DNA from: Desulfosoma caldarium
Lineage (GTDB): Bacteria > Desulfobacterota > Syntrophobacteria > Syntrophobacterales > DSM-9756
Assembly: GCF_003751385.1 (NCBI RefSeq)
Contig: NZ_RJVA01000009.1
Location: 372,001 to 436,000 of the forward strand
DNA length: 64,000 nt
Reading direction: 5' to 3'
Position numbers and translations under genes: made by a program
The notes under the pieces: generated by a model
Told to the model about the DNA's origin: nothing
What the model saw: the letters and a program-made list of their open reading frames with translations, nothing else
Database searches by the model: none
Shown here: positions 17,404 through 29,894 of the stretch, in pieces
How the letters are laid out: every line of letters starts with the position of its first letter
Position numbering within the stretch: position 1 is the stretch's first letter

Positions 17404-19104
17404 ATCAGTAAACCCTCGGTTTGGGTTGGAATCGCGTGATGGAAACCGGTTTGGTGCCAAGCCGGATTTTTTCTTCGTCCCGATAAACCAGGGTGTGATG
17501 CAAGAAATTGTGGTCGTCCCGTTGAGGAAAATCTTCCCGACTGTGCGCACCGCGGCTTTCGCGCCGCGACGCCGCCGACACCAGAATGACTTCCCCTAGG
17601 GTCAGGAGCGACTCCAGTTCCAAAGCTTCCATAAGGTCCGTATTGTAGCGATCTCCCCGGTAATCTAGATAAACACTGTGCCGGTATTCTTCCTGCAACC
17701 CTCGAACGGTCTCCAGGGCTTTTTCCAACCCGCTTTGAGAACGGTATACCCCGCAGCGTTCCATCATTTCCCGTTGCAGGCGTTCTCGAAGCACGGCCGG
17801 CCGCACGCCCTGCGTTCTTTCCCTGAGGCGCGCCAGACGTTCCCGTGTCGCCTCTTCGGCGTCCGCCGGTAAGGGGCTTCGGTCCATGGTCGGCACACGG
17901 GCACACATGTCCTGACCGGCTCGGCGCCCAAAAACCACCAAGTCCAGAAGGGAATTGCATCCCAAACGGTTGGCGCCGTGGACAGAGACGCAGGCACATT
18001 CTCCGGCGGCATACAGCCCGGGAATGGGGCGGCCCTGGACGTCCAAGGCTCGACCATGAAGATCCGTCGAAATGCCTCCCATCATGTAATGGCATGTGGG
18101 TTGAACCGGTATTGGGGCATGAGCCGGATCGATGCCGAGATAAATGCGGACAAAGGAAGAGATGTCTGAAAGCCTTTCCGCCAGCCGTTCCCGGCCCAGA
18201 TGGGTCAAATCCAGATGAACGAAGTCGCGGCCATCGATGCCTCGACCTTCTTGAATTTCTTTCATGATAGCTCGAGAGACCACATCCCGGGCGGCAAGAT
18301 CCTTGATCGTGGGCGCGTAACGTTCCATGAAGCGTTCGCCGTGACGGTTCCTCAACACGCCGCCTTCCCCTCGAGCTGCTTCGCTGATCAGCACACCCAG
18401 GCCGTAAATACCTGTGGGGTGGAACTGCACAAATTCCATGTCTTGCAAAGGAAACCCATGCCTGTAGACCAAAAAGACGCCGTCTCCCGTGTTGGCGAAA
18501 CAGTTGGACGTGGTCTTAAAAACCTTGCCAAAGCCGCCCGTGGCCAGCAAGACGGCTTTGGCATGAAACACATGGACGGCCGCCGTGGCCCAATCCAAAG
18601 CGATGACACCGCAGACGATGCCGTCTCGCACCACCAGGTCCACCACGGACAATTCCGGGTAGACATGAAGGCCGCGCTGCACACATTGGCCGTAGAGCGT
18701 ATCCAAAATGACGCGGCCTGTGCGATCCGCAGCGTAACAGGCGCGCTTGACGGGAGCTTCCCCGAAGTGGCGGGTGTGCCCTCCAAAAGCCCTTTGGGCA
18801 ATGGTGCCGTTGGGGTTTCGATTAAAGGGCACGCCCATGTGTTCCAATTCATAGACGGCGCGGGCCGCATCGCGGGCCAGCACTTCCGCGGCGTCCTGGT
18901 CCGTTAGGTAATCGCCGCCCTTGACCGTATCAAACATGTGCCATTCCCACGAATCCGGCTCTTCATTACCCAAGGCCGCCGCGATACCCCCTTGAGCAGC
19001 CCCGGAATGGGACCGGGTGGGAAAGACTTTGCTGATGAGCGCCACATCGAGGCAGCCTGCGGTTTCGACGGCCGCCCTCAATCCGGCAAGTCCGGAACCC
19101 ACAA

Positions 19105-21118
<2,014 letters not shown>

Positions 21119-21134
21119 TCAGTTCCGCCTCGGC

Positions 21135-21872
21135 TCATGAAGACGACAGAAGCCTTTCCAAAACGATCGCCTCGGGACTCACCCGCGCCTGCACGACGCA
21201 CACGGCGACCCCCTGCGTTTGAGCCCATCGAAAGCGCCGGCCATACACCGGGTCGATGTGGTCCGCCGGAGCGAACCGGTCGGCGTCCATTCTCTGAACG
21301 ACGTACAGCATGGCGGCCCGATCGCCGGCGCGAACCTTTTCCACGAGAACTTCAAGATGTTTCGTCCCTCGAGTGGTCACGGCATCGGGGAAAAAGGCGG
21401 TGCCGTTTTCCACCAAAGTCACGTTTTTCACTTCCACCCACAGGGCTCCGGCAGGTGTTTCCACGCGAAGGTCTATGCGGCTGTGATTTCCGGCAGGCAC
21501 TTCCCGGCGCACGGCCAGAGCGTCCGTGAAGATGGGCAAAGCCCTCTTTTCGGCAGCCTGCGCCGCCAGGTGGTTGGGCACGGCGGTGTTAATGCCGACC
21601 CAGACCCCGTCGATCTCGATCATTTCCCAGGTGTAGGCCGTCTTGCGCCCGCGACGGGGCGACGCCTCGGAGAGGCGCACCGAGGCCCCCACCTTGAGAC
21701 ACCCTTTCATGGACCCCGAATTGGGGCAATGGACTGTTTCACGACGGCCGTCGGCCATGAGCATTTCGGCCGTAAACCTGTTGGGCCGCTTGAGAAACAC
21801 GGCGGGAATCAGGCCGGCTCCCCCTAAGCCGTTAAAGGAAAGGGATACCGATTGAAGAGGAATGTCGGGCAT
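21135..21872 (-). CDS. sfsA: SfsA family protein (sugar fermentation stimulation protein homolog)
   Basis: 245 residues with the SfsA signature: VFLKRPNRFTAEM near the start, HCPNSGSMKGCL, NTAVPNHLA and ESGTTRG-like VTTRGTKHL near the C-terminus. SfsA proteins are widespread; DNA-binding or nuclease roles have been proposed but the function remains unsettled. The ATG at 21872 follows AGGATACATC; a GTG at 21899 is possible but lacks a site. A good sigma-70 promoter lies 58 bases upstream. Confidence 0.88.
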   Translation of the reverse strand: MPDIPLQSVSLSFNGLGGAGLIPAVFLKRPNRFTAEMLMADGRRETVHCPNSGSMKGCLKVGASVRLSEASPRRGRKTAYTWEMIEIDGVWVGINTAVPNHLAAQAAEKRALPIFTDALAVRREVPAGNHSRIDLRVETPAGALWVEVKNVTLVENGTAFFPDAVTTRGTKHLEVLVEKVRAGDRAAMLYVVQRMDADRFAPADHIDPVYGRRFRWAQTQGVAVCVVQARVSPEAIVLERLLSSS

Positions 21873-22357
21873 GATGTATCCTGAATGATAGCCGAGCACG
21901 CCGAGTAAAAAACGCCGTAAAGCTCTTTGATTATAGTCACGGAGCTCTCAGAGTCAAACCGTCCCGCGCTCTTCTTTCAAAATGCCCTGCCAAAACCTGG
22001 ACGATGACGCCATCGGTCAAGTCGTTTTTAAAGGTCAGGGGATTCGGCACGCATCACTCGTTTCCAAAGGACGGCCTTCGACAGCCCTCAAGAGGCTCAG
22101 AGGGCAAGAAGGCGGTCCCTTCAAAGGCACCGGTCGCGGGCCTATGGTTTCAAATTGACCATGTTCTTCGCCAATGGGGCGAGGGTCCATGGCGGGCACG
22201 GCGCACCCTTTTGGCCACATCTCGGGGCGATGCATCATGGGGCTCTTCCACAGGACCGGCAACAAAGCAGACTCTGTAGCCCAGGTAGATGCCTTTGCAC
22301 GGCCGAGTTTTTGTGTGCTATACGTCGCAACGGCATAATATGAGGGGAAAAAGGCTT
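21873..22357. other. Intergenic region between divergent sfsA and trkH
   Basis: Apart from the sfsA promoter at 21,930-21,957, I see no gene, repeat or hairpin in this 485-base gap. The frame that runs into trkH from 22,289 is short and not conserved-looking. Confidence 0.5.
21930..21957 (-). promoter_or_regulatory. Sigma-70-type promoter for sfsA-eno operon
   Basis: On the minus strand TTGACT (21,952-21,957) is followed after 16 bases by a perfect TATAAT (21,930-21,935). The predicted start of transcription is about 50 bases before the sfsA ATG. This is the best vegetative promoter match I found in the window. Confidence 0.7.
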
Positions 22358-23722
22358 ATGGCGTCGTTCCAAAGGAAAACCTTTCTTCCGACACCCTTGG
22401 TGCCCGTGGCGGGCTTTGCCGCCATCATCTTCCTGGGAAGCCTCATGCTGCGCATGCTTTCGACGTCCACAGGAGCCCACATTCCCTGGATCGACGCCCT
22501 GTTCATGGCCACGTCGGCCACGTGCGTCACGGGCCTGAGCCTCTACGATATCGGAACGCAATTCAGCCCATGGGCTCAAGGAACCCTGCTCCTTCTCATT
22601 CAAGTGGGCGGCCTCGGCATCATGCTACTGTCCACCGTCCTTCTCATGGCCGTAGGCCAAGGAATTTCCTTTGCGTCCCGATTTCTTATTCAAGACACCT
22701 ACACCTACGGGCCTCGTGCGCATCTGAGAACTTTCGTTGTTCGAGTGATGCTCTTTACGCTGGTGATTGAAACCGCCGGCGCCGCCCTGCTCGTGGCCGC
22801 TTTCGTCGATCGCATGCCGTGGAGCCAGGCCGTCTTTCATGCCATCTTTCACAGCGTCAGCGCCTTTTGCAATGCGGGCTTTTCCCTCTTTTCGGACTCT
22901 CTTGTGGGCTACCGCGACTCGGTTCTGGTGACGCTTGTCATGGCCGCCTTGATCGTCTTGGGCGGCCTTGGGTTTCTCGTGCTTCATGAAACCTTTAGAG
23001 CCCCTCGTCAAAAAAGGCCGTGGCCGCGACTATCCCTGCATTCAAAGCTGGCCCTCACCACCACGATTTTTCTCATTGGTGCCGGCACCGTCTTTTTCTT
23101 GTGCTGCGAATGGAACACGACGCTGGCACGACAACCGCTTTCCACTAAGATCCTGGCCTCTTTTTTTCAATCCATCACCGTACGAACGGCCGGTTTTAAT
23201 TCTCTGGATTTTTCTCAGATGAAGGATTTGACCCTGCTGGGGACCATTTTGCTCATGTTTGTTGGGGCTTCTCCGGGGTCCACGGGAGGCGGCATCAAGA
23301 CCACCACGGTGGCCGTCTTGGTGGCGCTCAGTCGAGCCCGGTTTAGAGGCAGCCCCTGCGTCCATGCTTTTCGCCGAACCATTTCCGATGAAACCCAGCG
23401 TCGAGCCTTTTCCGTTTTTGTCCTGTCCGCCACGGTGGTCGTGATCGGCACGGCGTTTCTTGTGGGCAGCGAACTGAGTCCCTTGCCTCTTGCGGAGAGC
23501 CGAGCGCGCTTTATGGAAATCCTTTTTGAGACCACGTCCGCCTTTGGCACCGTGGGCTTGAGCTTGGGCGCCACGGCTCGATTGAGCTTTTGGGGGAAGG
23601 TCACCGTCATCGCCCTCATGTTCATCGGCCGACTGGGACCGTTGGTCCTGGCCATGGCCATTCAACCCCGCAAGGACAGCGGTCACTACGAGTACGCCGA
23701 GGAACCCGTGATGATCGGCTAA
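22358..23722 (+). CDS. trkH: Potassium uptake channel subunit TrkH/KtrB
   Basis: The 454-residue membrane protein has the four-fold pore architecture of the TrkH/KtrB family, with selectivity-filter-like segments ATCVTGLSLYD, SAFCNAGFSLF, TVRTAGFNSLD and SAFGTVGLSLG, each centred on a Gly. It carries K+ across the inner membrane together with the following TrkA/KtrA protein. I chose the ATG at 22358 after GAGGGGAAAAAGG; ATG 22340 is a close alternative. The short length and the single-RCK partner resemble the KtrB branch. Confidence 0.9.
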   Translation: MASFQRKTFLPTPLVPVAGFAAIIFLGSLMLRMLSTSTGAHIPWIDALFMATSATCVTGLSLYDIGTQFSPWAQGTLLLLIQVGGLGIMLLSTVLLMAVGQGISFASRFLIQDTYTYGPRAHLRTFVVRVMLFTLVIETAGAALLVAAFVDRMPWSQAVFHAIFHSVSAFCNAGFSLFSDSLVGYRDSVLVTLVMAALIVLGGLGFLVLHETFRAPRQKRPWPRLSLHSKLALTTTIFLIGAGTVFFLCCEWNTTLARQPLSTKILASFFQSITVRTAGFNSLDFSQMKDLTLLGTILLMFVGASPGSTGGGIKTTTVAVLVALSRARFRGSPCVHAFRRTISDETQRRAFSVFVLSATVVVIGTAFLVGSELSPLPLAESRARFMEILFETTSAFGTVGLSLGATARLSFWGKVTVIALMFIGRLGPLVLAMAIQPRKDSGHYEYAEEPVMIG

Positions 23723-23733
23723 AAGGATAAGCC

Positions 23734-24399
23734 ATGAAGCGCGTTGCCATCATTGGTTTGGGTAATTTTGGATATTACCTTGGCCGCGAACTGAGCCGAC
23801 AAGGATTTGATGTGCTGGGTCTGGATATTCGAAAAGACGCCGTTCAGCACGCCAAAAACGATATCGCCGTGACCGTGGTGGCAGACGCCACAGAAAAGGA
23901 AAATCTTTTGAACCTGGGTGTTGCGGAAGCCGATGCGGCCGTGGTGACCATCGGCACCAACATGCTGGCGAGCCTTCTCACCACCTTTATGCTCAAGGAA
24001 ATCGGCGTCGCCAAGGTTTACGCCAAGGCGTTGAGTGAAGAGCACGAAAGGATTCTCAAACGGGTCGGGGCGGACACCATTCTTTTTCCCGAAAAGGACA
24101 TGGCCATGAGCTTGGCTCGACGGTTGGCCAATCCCAACATGCTGGAGTATTTACCCTTCATCGAGGATCACGGCATCTTTGAACTGGAAGCCCCATCGGA
24201 TTTTGTGGGCAAGGCCCTAAGGGATCTGGACCTGATCAATCGGTTCGGCATCCAGGTGCTGGCCGTGCGCCAGGCCGTAAGCAACACCCTGAAATTTATT
24301 CCCAAGGCCGATTTTGTCCTGCGCACCGGGGATACCCTGATCCTGCTCGCGCCCAACAAGGCCATGAAAGAATTGAACAAAGTCGCCGGACAACATTAA
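23734..24399 (+). CDS. trkA: TrkA/KtrA-type regulatory RCK subunit
   Basis: 221 residues: an N-terminal Rossmann RCK_N domain with [12 protein letters not shown] and the nucleotide-binding DIRKD, then a C-terminal RCK_C domain from about residue 140. It binds nucleotides in the cytoplasm and gates the TrkH channel. The single RCK module is the KtrA arrangement; E. coli TrkA has two. It follows trkH by 11 bases behind AAAGGAT. Confidence 0.92.
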   Translation: MKRVAIIGLGNFGYYLGRELSRQGFDVLGLDIRKDAVQHAKNDIAVTVVADATEKENLLNLGVAEADAAVVTIGTNMLASLLTTFMLKEIGVAKVYAKALSEEHERILKRVGADTILFPEKDMAMSLARRLANPNMLEYLPFIEDHGIFELEAPSDFVGKALRDLDLINRFGIQVLAVRQAVSNTLKFIPKADFVLRTGDTLILLAPNKAMKELNKVAGQH

Positions 24400-24425
24400 A
24401 AAGCAGAGCCAGAAGAGGAGGATCG

Positions 24426-25724
24426 ATGATCGAAAGGTATACACGGCCGGAAATGGGCCGCATTTGGACTTTGGAAAACAAATACCGCAAGTGGTTGGAC
24501 GTGGAGCTGGCCGTGTGTGAGGTGCGAGCCGAACGCGGGGAAATTCCCTCGTGGGCCATGGAGCAGATTCGCCAAAAGGCCGCCTTTCGCGTGGAACGCA
24601 TCCATGAAATTGAGAAGGAAACCCAACACGATGTGATCGCGTTCCTCACCTGCGTGGCCGAACACGTGGGGCCGGCTTCCCGGTTCATTCACGAAGGGCT
24701 CACCTCCTCCGACGTGCTGGATACGGCCAACGCCCTGTTGTTCTTAGAAGCTTCCGATCTGCTTCTGGACGACATGGACCGCCTCCTTGCCGTGCTCAAG
24801 CGCCGCGCCTTTGAGTTCAAGAACACGGTCATGATGGGCCGATCCCATGGAATCCACGCGGAACCCATCACCTTTGGCCTCAAATGGGCCCTGTGGTATG
24901 CGGAGATGAAAAGAAACCGCCAACGCCTGGCGCGGGCTCGAGAAGCCATGCGGGTGGGGAAAATTTCCGGCGCCGTCGGCACCTACGCCAACATCGATCC
25001 GGACATCGAAGTGCGGGTCTGCCAGAAGCTGGGGCTGGAGCCCGCGCCCATCAGCACCCAGGTGATTCAGAGGGACCGTTACGCCGAATATTTCACCACG
25101 TTGGCCATCATCGGTTGCACCGTGGAAAAGATCGCCGTGGAAATCCGCCACCTGCAGAGGACCGAGGTGCGCGAAGCGGAAGAATATTTCGCTCCGGGTC
25201 AGAAAGGCTCTTCGGCCATGCCCCACAAGCGCAACCCCATCGCGTCCGAAAATCTGTCGGGCCTCGCCCGCGTCCTTCGAGGCAACGCTTTGGCCGCCAT
25301 GGAAAACGTGGCTCTATGGCACGAACGGGATATCAGCCATTCGTCCGTGGAACGGATCATCGGACCCGATTCCACGATTCTTTTGGACTACATGCTGCAT
25401 CGGCTGACGCGCGTTCTGGACAAACTCGTGGCCTATCCTGAAAACATGCGCCGCAACATGGACATCACCGGCGGTTTGCTCTTTTCCCAGCGCGTCCTTT
25501 TGGCTCTGGTGGCCAAGGGGCTGACCCGCGAAGAAGCCTACGCGATGGTCCAAAGAAACGCCATGAAGGTGTGGCAGGAAGGGGGGCAGCTCAAAAACCG
25601 GCTGCAGTCGGACCCCGATGTCACGGCTCACCTTAGCCATGATGAACTGGAAGGCCTCTTTGACCTGCAATACCACGTGAAACACGTGGACGCCATTTTT
25701 CAGCGCGTCTTTGGCACCAGTTGA
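24426..25724 (+). CDS. purB: Adenylosuccinate lyase
   Basis: 432 residues with the fumarase/aspartase-superfamily signature [11 protein letters not shown], the [14 protein letters not shown]-like segment [12 protein letters not shown] and RSHGIHAEP. It catalyses two steps of purine synthesis by releasing fumarate from succinylated intermediates. GAGGAGG lies eight bases upstream of the ATG, 26 bases after trkA, so purB may share the trk transcript although the functions differ. Confidence 0.95.
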   Translation: MIERYTRPEMGRIWTLENKYRKWLDVELAVCEVRAERGEIPSWAMEQIRQKAAFRVERIHEIEKETQHDVIAFLTCVAEHVGPASRFIHEGLTSSDVLDTANALLFLEASDLLLDDMDRLLAVLKRRAFEFKNTVMMGRSHGIHAEPITFGLKWALWYAEMKRNRQRLARAREAMRVGKISGAVGTYANIDPDIEVRVCQKLGLEPAPISTQVIQRDRYAEYFTTLAIIGCTVEKIAVEIRHLQRTEVREAEEYFAPGQKGSSAMPHKRNPIASENLSGLARVLRGNALAAMENVALWHERDISHSSVERIIGPDSTILLDYMLHRLTRVLDKLVAYPENMRRNMDITGGLLFSQRVLLALVAKGLTREEAYAMVQRNAMKVWQEGGQLKNRLQSDPDVTAHLSHDELEGLFDLQYHVKHVDAIFQRVFGTS

Positions 25725-25809
25725 CCATCACGGCCAGAGACGCCGCCGCCTAGTTGAAAGAAGCCTCCAGCAGGGCTGGACCTCTTGTGTCGAAACGCCC
25801 AAAGGCGCG

Positions 25810-25833
25810 ATGCGGCCTCGCACCCGGCCGCAT
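25810..25833 (+). terminator. Hairpin between convergent purB and pgi (no T-tract)
   Basis: ATGCGGCC at 25,810-25,817 pairs perfectly with GGCCGCAT at 25,826-25,833 around an eight-base loop. The position, between two converging genes, suggests transcript ending or stabilisation. There is no run of T on either side, so a classical intrinsic terminator is doubtful. Confidence 0.35.
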
Positions 25834-25920
25834 TGGGACACAATCCCGTGGGCCCTCGGGTCGTGGTGCGCGCTTGGTGGCGGCGTGCGCCGATCCTTCA
25901 AGCCGAAGATGGACCCGCGT

Positions 25921-27633
25921 TTACAGGTCTTGGGCGAGGGCGTGCAAGGTCTGAGGCACGTCACCCACAAGATGCAGGCGCAACACGGGCCGGCCGGCAG
26001 CCAGCAGAGCCTCCCGATCCCCCAAAGCCTGGGCCGCGATCAAAGCACCGAAAGTGACGCGTGAGGTTTCTCGGCCCGGATCCTCGGGAATGGGCACATC
26101 CGTGGTCGGCTCATCCGTGATCTGCACGAACACGCCCTTGCCGGCATCGCCTTTGTGCAACTGTCCTGTGGAGTGAAGAAACCTGGGCCCGTAGCCCACC
26201 GTCACGGCCCGAGTTGTCCGGTCTCGAATGGCTTTTCGCAGCGCTCGCAACGCCGCGTCCATTGTCGGGGACGGGGCCACATAGGCCTGCAGGCCCACGT
26301 AGCCTTCGTGCGGCGCCGCGTCCACGAAGGAAGCAAGGATTTCCCTGGGCGTGGATCCCGTCGCCTCGCCGATGACCGTCACATTGCGCCACTGCAGCGT
26401 CGCCGCCACCTGAGGCAAGGCCCCCGATTCTCGATAGGCCGCCAGCATTTTTTTTGCCTGCACCTTGGCGGATTCCACGTCGGGTTGATCAAAGGGATGG
26501 ATTCCCAGGAGATGACCGGCCACCACCGTGGCAAATTCCCACAGGAAAAACAGGCTTCCCACATCATAGGGGTCCTTTGCCCTGAGGCACACGAAGGGAA
26601 AAGCCCCTTTCGAGAGGTCGGTTTCGAGCGCTGACCCAACACCTGAAGCGCACGCCGCGGGCACGGACACAGTGATAAACAGGCGATCCCGGCCATACAC
26701 ACCAGGATGGCCCAAGGGCTCGTTCACCACGGGCACAATGCCCTTGCCTTCTTTTCCTGTGCTTTCGGCGATTAGCTGCTCCACCCAATCGCCGAAATTG
26801 GCGAAAAGAGGATCCGTGATCACGGTGGCCTTGTCCCGACCCTGAAGAGCCCCCGCGCCCAGGAAGGCCCCAAGCCACAGCCCCGGATTGCCATCCCCGG
26901 GGCTGGCGCCGCTTTGCCGGCAGGCTTCGACCATTCCCTGGGCGCGCTCAAGAATTGAGCGCCCATCGATGCCCACAAGGGCCGCAGGAACCAGGCCGAA
27001 TAAGGTCAAGGCCGAATACCGCCCGCCCACATGGGGGTCGTTGAGGAAAATTTTTCGAAACCCCAGGGATCTCGCCAGCGCTTCCAGGCCACTTTGCGGG
27101 TCGGTGATGGCGCAAAAGTGGGCTCCGGCATTGCGAGCACCTCGACAATCGGCCACCTGGTTGTAAAAGTACTTGAAAAGAGAAAGGGTTTCCACCGTGC
27201 CGCCGGATTTGGTGGCCACAATAAAAAGGGTCTTTGAAAGATCGAGGGAGGCACGCACACGGGTGATGGCGTCGGGATGCGTGGAGTCCAAAACGGTCAG
27301 GGTCGGGAAGCCGTCCCGTGCGGAAAACATGCGAGAGAGCACTTCCGGAGCCAGGCTGGAACCGCCCATGCCCAGCAACACAACCTTTTCAAAGCCGCTT
27401 CCCTGCACTTCCCGAGCAAACGCCTCAAGCTCCGCCATGCGGTCCTGCATGGTCCACGGCGCCTGAAGCCACCCGAGCCGATTGGAAATTTCCCGGGGAT
27501 TTTGCTTCCACACGGTATGGTCGCCGTTCCAGATGCGCGGCACGATGCCGTCTTTTTCCATGCGCACCACGGCGTCCTGAACCGCTTCGGCCAGTTCCTG
27601 CCAATGGCCTTCCACAACAATGGGACTCGGCAT
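25921..27633 (-). CDS. pgi: Glucose-6-phosphate isomerase
   Basis: 570 residues with the sugar-isomerase fold; key segments are LLGMGGSSLAPEV, ATKSGGTVET and HPFDQPDVESAK. It resembles the isomerase half of transaldolase-isomerase fusions rather than the E. coli type. The enzyme interconverts glucose-6- and fructose-6-phosphate. The ATG at 27633 sits behind GGGAGGGAAGG. A cluster of dispersed repeats starts 20 bases upstream. Confidence 0.92.
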   Translation of the reverse strand: MPSPIVVEGHWQELAEAVQDAVVRMEKDGIVPRIWNGDHTVWKQNPREISNRLGWLQAPWTMQDRMAELEAFAREVQGSGFEKVVLLGMGGSSLAPEVLSRMFSARDGFPTLTVLDSTHPDAITRVRASLDLSKTLFIVATKSGGTVETLSLFKYFYNQVADCRGARNAGAHFCAITDPQSGLEALARSLGFRKIFLNDPHVGGRYSALTLFGLVPAALVGIDGRSILERAQGMVEACRQSGASPGDGNPGLWLGAFLGAGALQGRDKATVITDPLFANFGDWVEQLIAESTGKEGKGIVPVVNEPLGHPGVYGRDRLFITVSVPAACASGVGSALETDLSKGAFPFVCLRAKDPYDVGSLFFLWEFATVVAGHLLGIHPFDQPDVESAKVQAKKMLAAYRESGALPQVAATLQWRNVTVIGEATGSTPREILASFVDAAPHEGYVGLQAYVAPSPTMDAALRALRKAIRDRTTRAVTVGYGPRFLHSTGQLHKGDAGKGVFVQITDEPTTDVPIPEDPGRETSRVTFGALIAAQALGDREALLAAGRPVLRLHLVGDVPQTLHALAQDL

Positions 27634-27653
27634 GTTCCTTCCCTCCCCGATCA

Positions 27654-27863
27654 TGGGGTCACATCTTGATTTATGCCAAACGGATCATGGGGTCACATCT
27701 TGCTTTGTGTAGATCAATGGGGTCACATGCCAAACGGGTCAAACCTTGTCTCCGCGGGCCTCTTCACGGTGCTTGTGGACCATGGGGTCACATCTTGACT
27801 TATGCCACACCGGTCAAACCTTATTCCGCTTGGCCACTTCACAGAGCTTGTCCGAGAATGGCT
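27654..27863 (+). repeat. Cluster of four dispersed GGGGTCACATCTTG repeats with a ~75-base tandem unit
   Basis: Copies of TGGGGTCACATCTTG(A/C)TTTATG stand at 27,654-27,677, 27,688-27,709, 27,718-27,731 (short) and 27,783-27,806. The last two are followed by related tails: about 27,729-27,786 and 27,804-27,863 share GGTCAAACCTT, CTTCAC and a GCTTGT...ATGG end, so the unit is roughly 75 bases long. A lone tail-like piece, GAGCTTGTTCCGAGAATGG, also occurs near 36,525-36,543. No transposase accompanies them. Confidence 0.8.
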
Positions 27864-27895
27864 TTTTTAACTCGGCTGGGGGCAGCGCCCGATTC

Positions 27896-29020
27896 TCAAA
27901 GCCTTTCCGGTTCCACATGCACCAGCACGGCCGCATTCTGGCTCACCGCACCCGGTCCCAGAGTCTGTAGCCCCGCGCGGTCCACAGAACGCCACATGTC
28001 TCGATAGGTCACGTTCTCGGGGACGGTCAACACCACACGATACCCGTCGGATCCAAAAGCCTCCCCTTGAGACCGACGCCAAAGGGATTGTAAAGATTGC
28101 TCAAGGCTTTGCGCGCCATCTCGAACGTCGCGAAGACGATCGGCGTTGCGTGGATCTTGCACAAGAGCCTCGAAGCCTTGGAGAAATCGAGCTCGCGCCT
28201 CGAGATCTCCAACGGCTTCGAGCCATTCCGCAAACGCCGCGGGACTCAGAAGGTCCACACGGGGAAGGTTCAGGAGTCGGCTCTCCCCGCGTTCCCAGAT
28301 GCCCCCCTGCCGTTCTTTTTGCGTCTGCAAGGCATCCAGAGCTTCGTCCACCACGTCCCGGGACAGCGCCGCCAAGGCTATGGGCTGTTCCATTGCCGCG
28401 GCTCGACTCCAGAGTCGGAACCAAAACCCGATGCGCACCCGCAGCAGATACCCAAAATGCCCCCAGTCGGGACTCAGGGGTGGGTTGGCGGTTTCCAGGG
28501 CTCTTTGCAGTTCGGCGCTGTCTTCTTCATCGGCCCCCAGCGCTTGATAGAGCTTTTCCTCTAGCTGCTCCATCTCTTCCAGATTCGTGGAAAGTTCCAA
28601 TTCCCGAATATCCAGATCCTTGGCCATTTCAAGGAAAACCAAGGCTTCCACGAAAAGCCCTTCGGCGGCATCATAAGGCTGCGAACTGATGCCTCGAAGC
28701 ACCGATTGAATGTGGCTGCGTGTCTCCGGCGCCTCATCCACGGCCCAATCGCGACTGATAACAGCCATCAGTCCATCTTCACCCACGCGGGAGCCCAGCT
28801 CCTGATAGCCCTTCAACACACGGCGCACCTGCTCCCAAAAGCTTTCCTCCTTCACGACGCCGTGCGATGGACATAGAGGTTTAGCCCAGTCCGGCACAAA
28901 GGCGGGGCCGATGGCCTGCAGGCAATCCATGGTGGGCCAAACGGTCAAAAGACATCGCGCGACCGATTCGGGCAACACACTATGCGGAAAAAGAAACAGG
29001 CGAACAGACTTCTCCTGCAT
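27896..29020 (-). CDS. Protein of unknown function downstream of mqnD
   Basis: 374 residues, soluble, acidic and rich in predicted helix, with a Trp/Arg-containing centre (GYLLRVRIGFWFRLW) and a C-terminal strand-like part YRVVLTVPENVTYRDMW. No signal peptide, membrane helix or cofactor motif is visible and I do not recognise the family. It begins directly after the mqnD stop codon, so it is probably co-transcribed with mqnB and mqnD, but a role in menaquinone synthesis is not shown. Confidence 0.7.
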   Translation of the reverse strand: MQEKSVRLFLFPHSVLPESVARCLLTVWPTMDCLQAIGPAFVPDWAKPLCPSHGVVKEESFWEQVRRVLKGYQELGSRVGEDGLMAVISRDWAVDEAPETRSHIQSVLRGISSQPYDAAEGLFVEALVFLEMAKDLDIRELELSTNLEEMEQLEEKLYQALGADEEDSAELQRALETANPPLSPDWGHFGYLLRVRIGFWFRLWSRAAAMEQPIALAALSRDVVDEALDALQTQKERQGGIWERGESRLLNLPRVDLLSPAAFAEWLEAVGDLEARARFLQGFEALVQDPRNADRLRDVRDGAQSLEQSLQSLWRRSQGEAFGSDGYRVVLTVPENVTYRDMWRSVDRAGLQTLGPGAVSQNAAVLVHVEPERL

Positions 29021-29884
29021 TCACAGCACCTCGTTTTGGGGTAAGGAATCGGTCCAGAAAATGGGAACGTCGGGCAGAGACACGCCCGCAATGCGCGCGG
29101 CTTCGTCTAGCAGTCTGCGAACGGCCCTTTGGCCTTCCGTTCCCACGTCCCGACTGAATTCATTGACAAAGGTCTGTATGTGGCGAGCAATGATGTCCGA
29201 GGCCATTTCCTGGGCGTGGGCTTCAATGTAAGGCCAGACTTGATCCGGATGCTCTCGAGCCCAGTCGAGGCTTTCGACAATGGCTCGATCCATGAGTTCC
29301 GCCGTGTGACGACCCAGACGACGGCGAATGACGATGCAGCCCAACGGCAGAGGGTATCCCGTGCGGGATTCCCACCAGGCTCCCAGATCCAGCACGAGGG
29401 ACAAGCCCAGGTTCTCATAGGTGAAACGCCCTTCGTGAATGACAAGTCCCGCGTCCACCTCTTCGGCGGCCACCGCCGGCATGACCTTTTCAAAGGACAT
29501 TTCAACCCGTTCGCCTCGATGCAGACCGCTTAGTTCCAAAAGCAAATTGGCCGTAGTCAAACGGCCGGGAATGGCGATGGTTGCGGTGGCCAGATCCTGC
29601 GGAGCCCAGGGTTTTTTGGCCACAACAATGGGTCCGCACCCTCGGCCCAGAGCGCCTCCGGATCGCAGCAGCCAATAGTCTTTCAGGCAATGGATTAGAG
29701 CATTGAAAGAAATTTTGGTGACGTCCAAGCGGGCTTCCTTGGCGTACCGGTTCAGGACTTCCACATCAGCAAGAAACGGTTCGAAACGCAGCCCGTTCGG
29801 TTGAACGGCGCCTAAGGCAAGGCCGCCGAAAATGAAGGTGTCGTTTGGACACGTGGAATAGCCCAAAGAAAGCACTTGGGACAC
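29021..29884 (-). CDS. mqnD: 1,4-dihydroxy-6-naphthoate synthase
   Basis: 287 residues with the MqnD N-terminus LSLGYSTCPNDTFIF and the periplasmic-binding-protein-like fold of this family. MqnD converts cyclic dehypoxanthinyl futalosine to 1,4-dihydroxy-6-naphthoate in the futalosine route to menaquinone. The gene lies 10 bases after mqnB, which catalyses an earlier step of the same pathway, so the call is well supported. Confidence 0.92.
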   Translation of the reverse strand: MSQVLSLGYSTCPNDTFIFGGLALGAVQPNGLRFEPFLADVEVLNRYAKEARLDVTKISFNALIHCLKDYWLLRSGGALGRGCGPIVVAKKPWAPQDLATATIAIPGRLTTANLLLELSGLHRGERVEMSFEKVMPAVAAEEVDAGLVIHEGRFTYENLGLSLVLDLGAWWESRTGYPLPLGCIVIRRRLGRHTAELMDRAIVESLDWAREHPDQVWPYIEAHAQEMASDIIARHIQTFVNEFSRDVGTEGQRAVRRLLDEAARIAGVSLPDVPIFWTDSLPQNEVL

Positions 29885-29894
29885 GAGCGTCCTC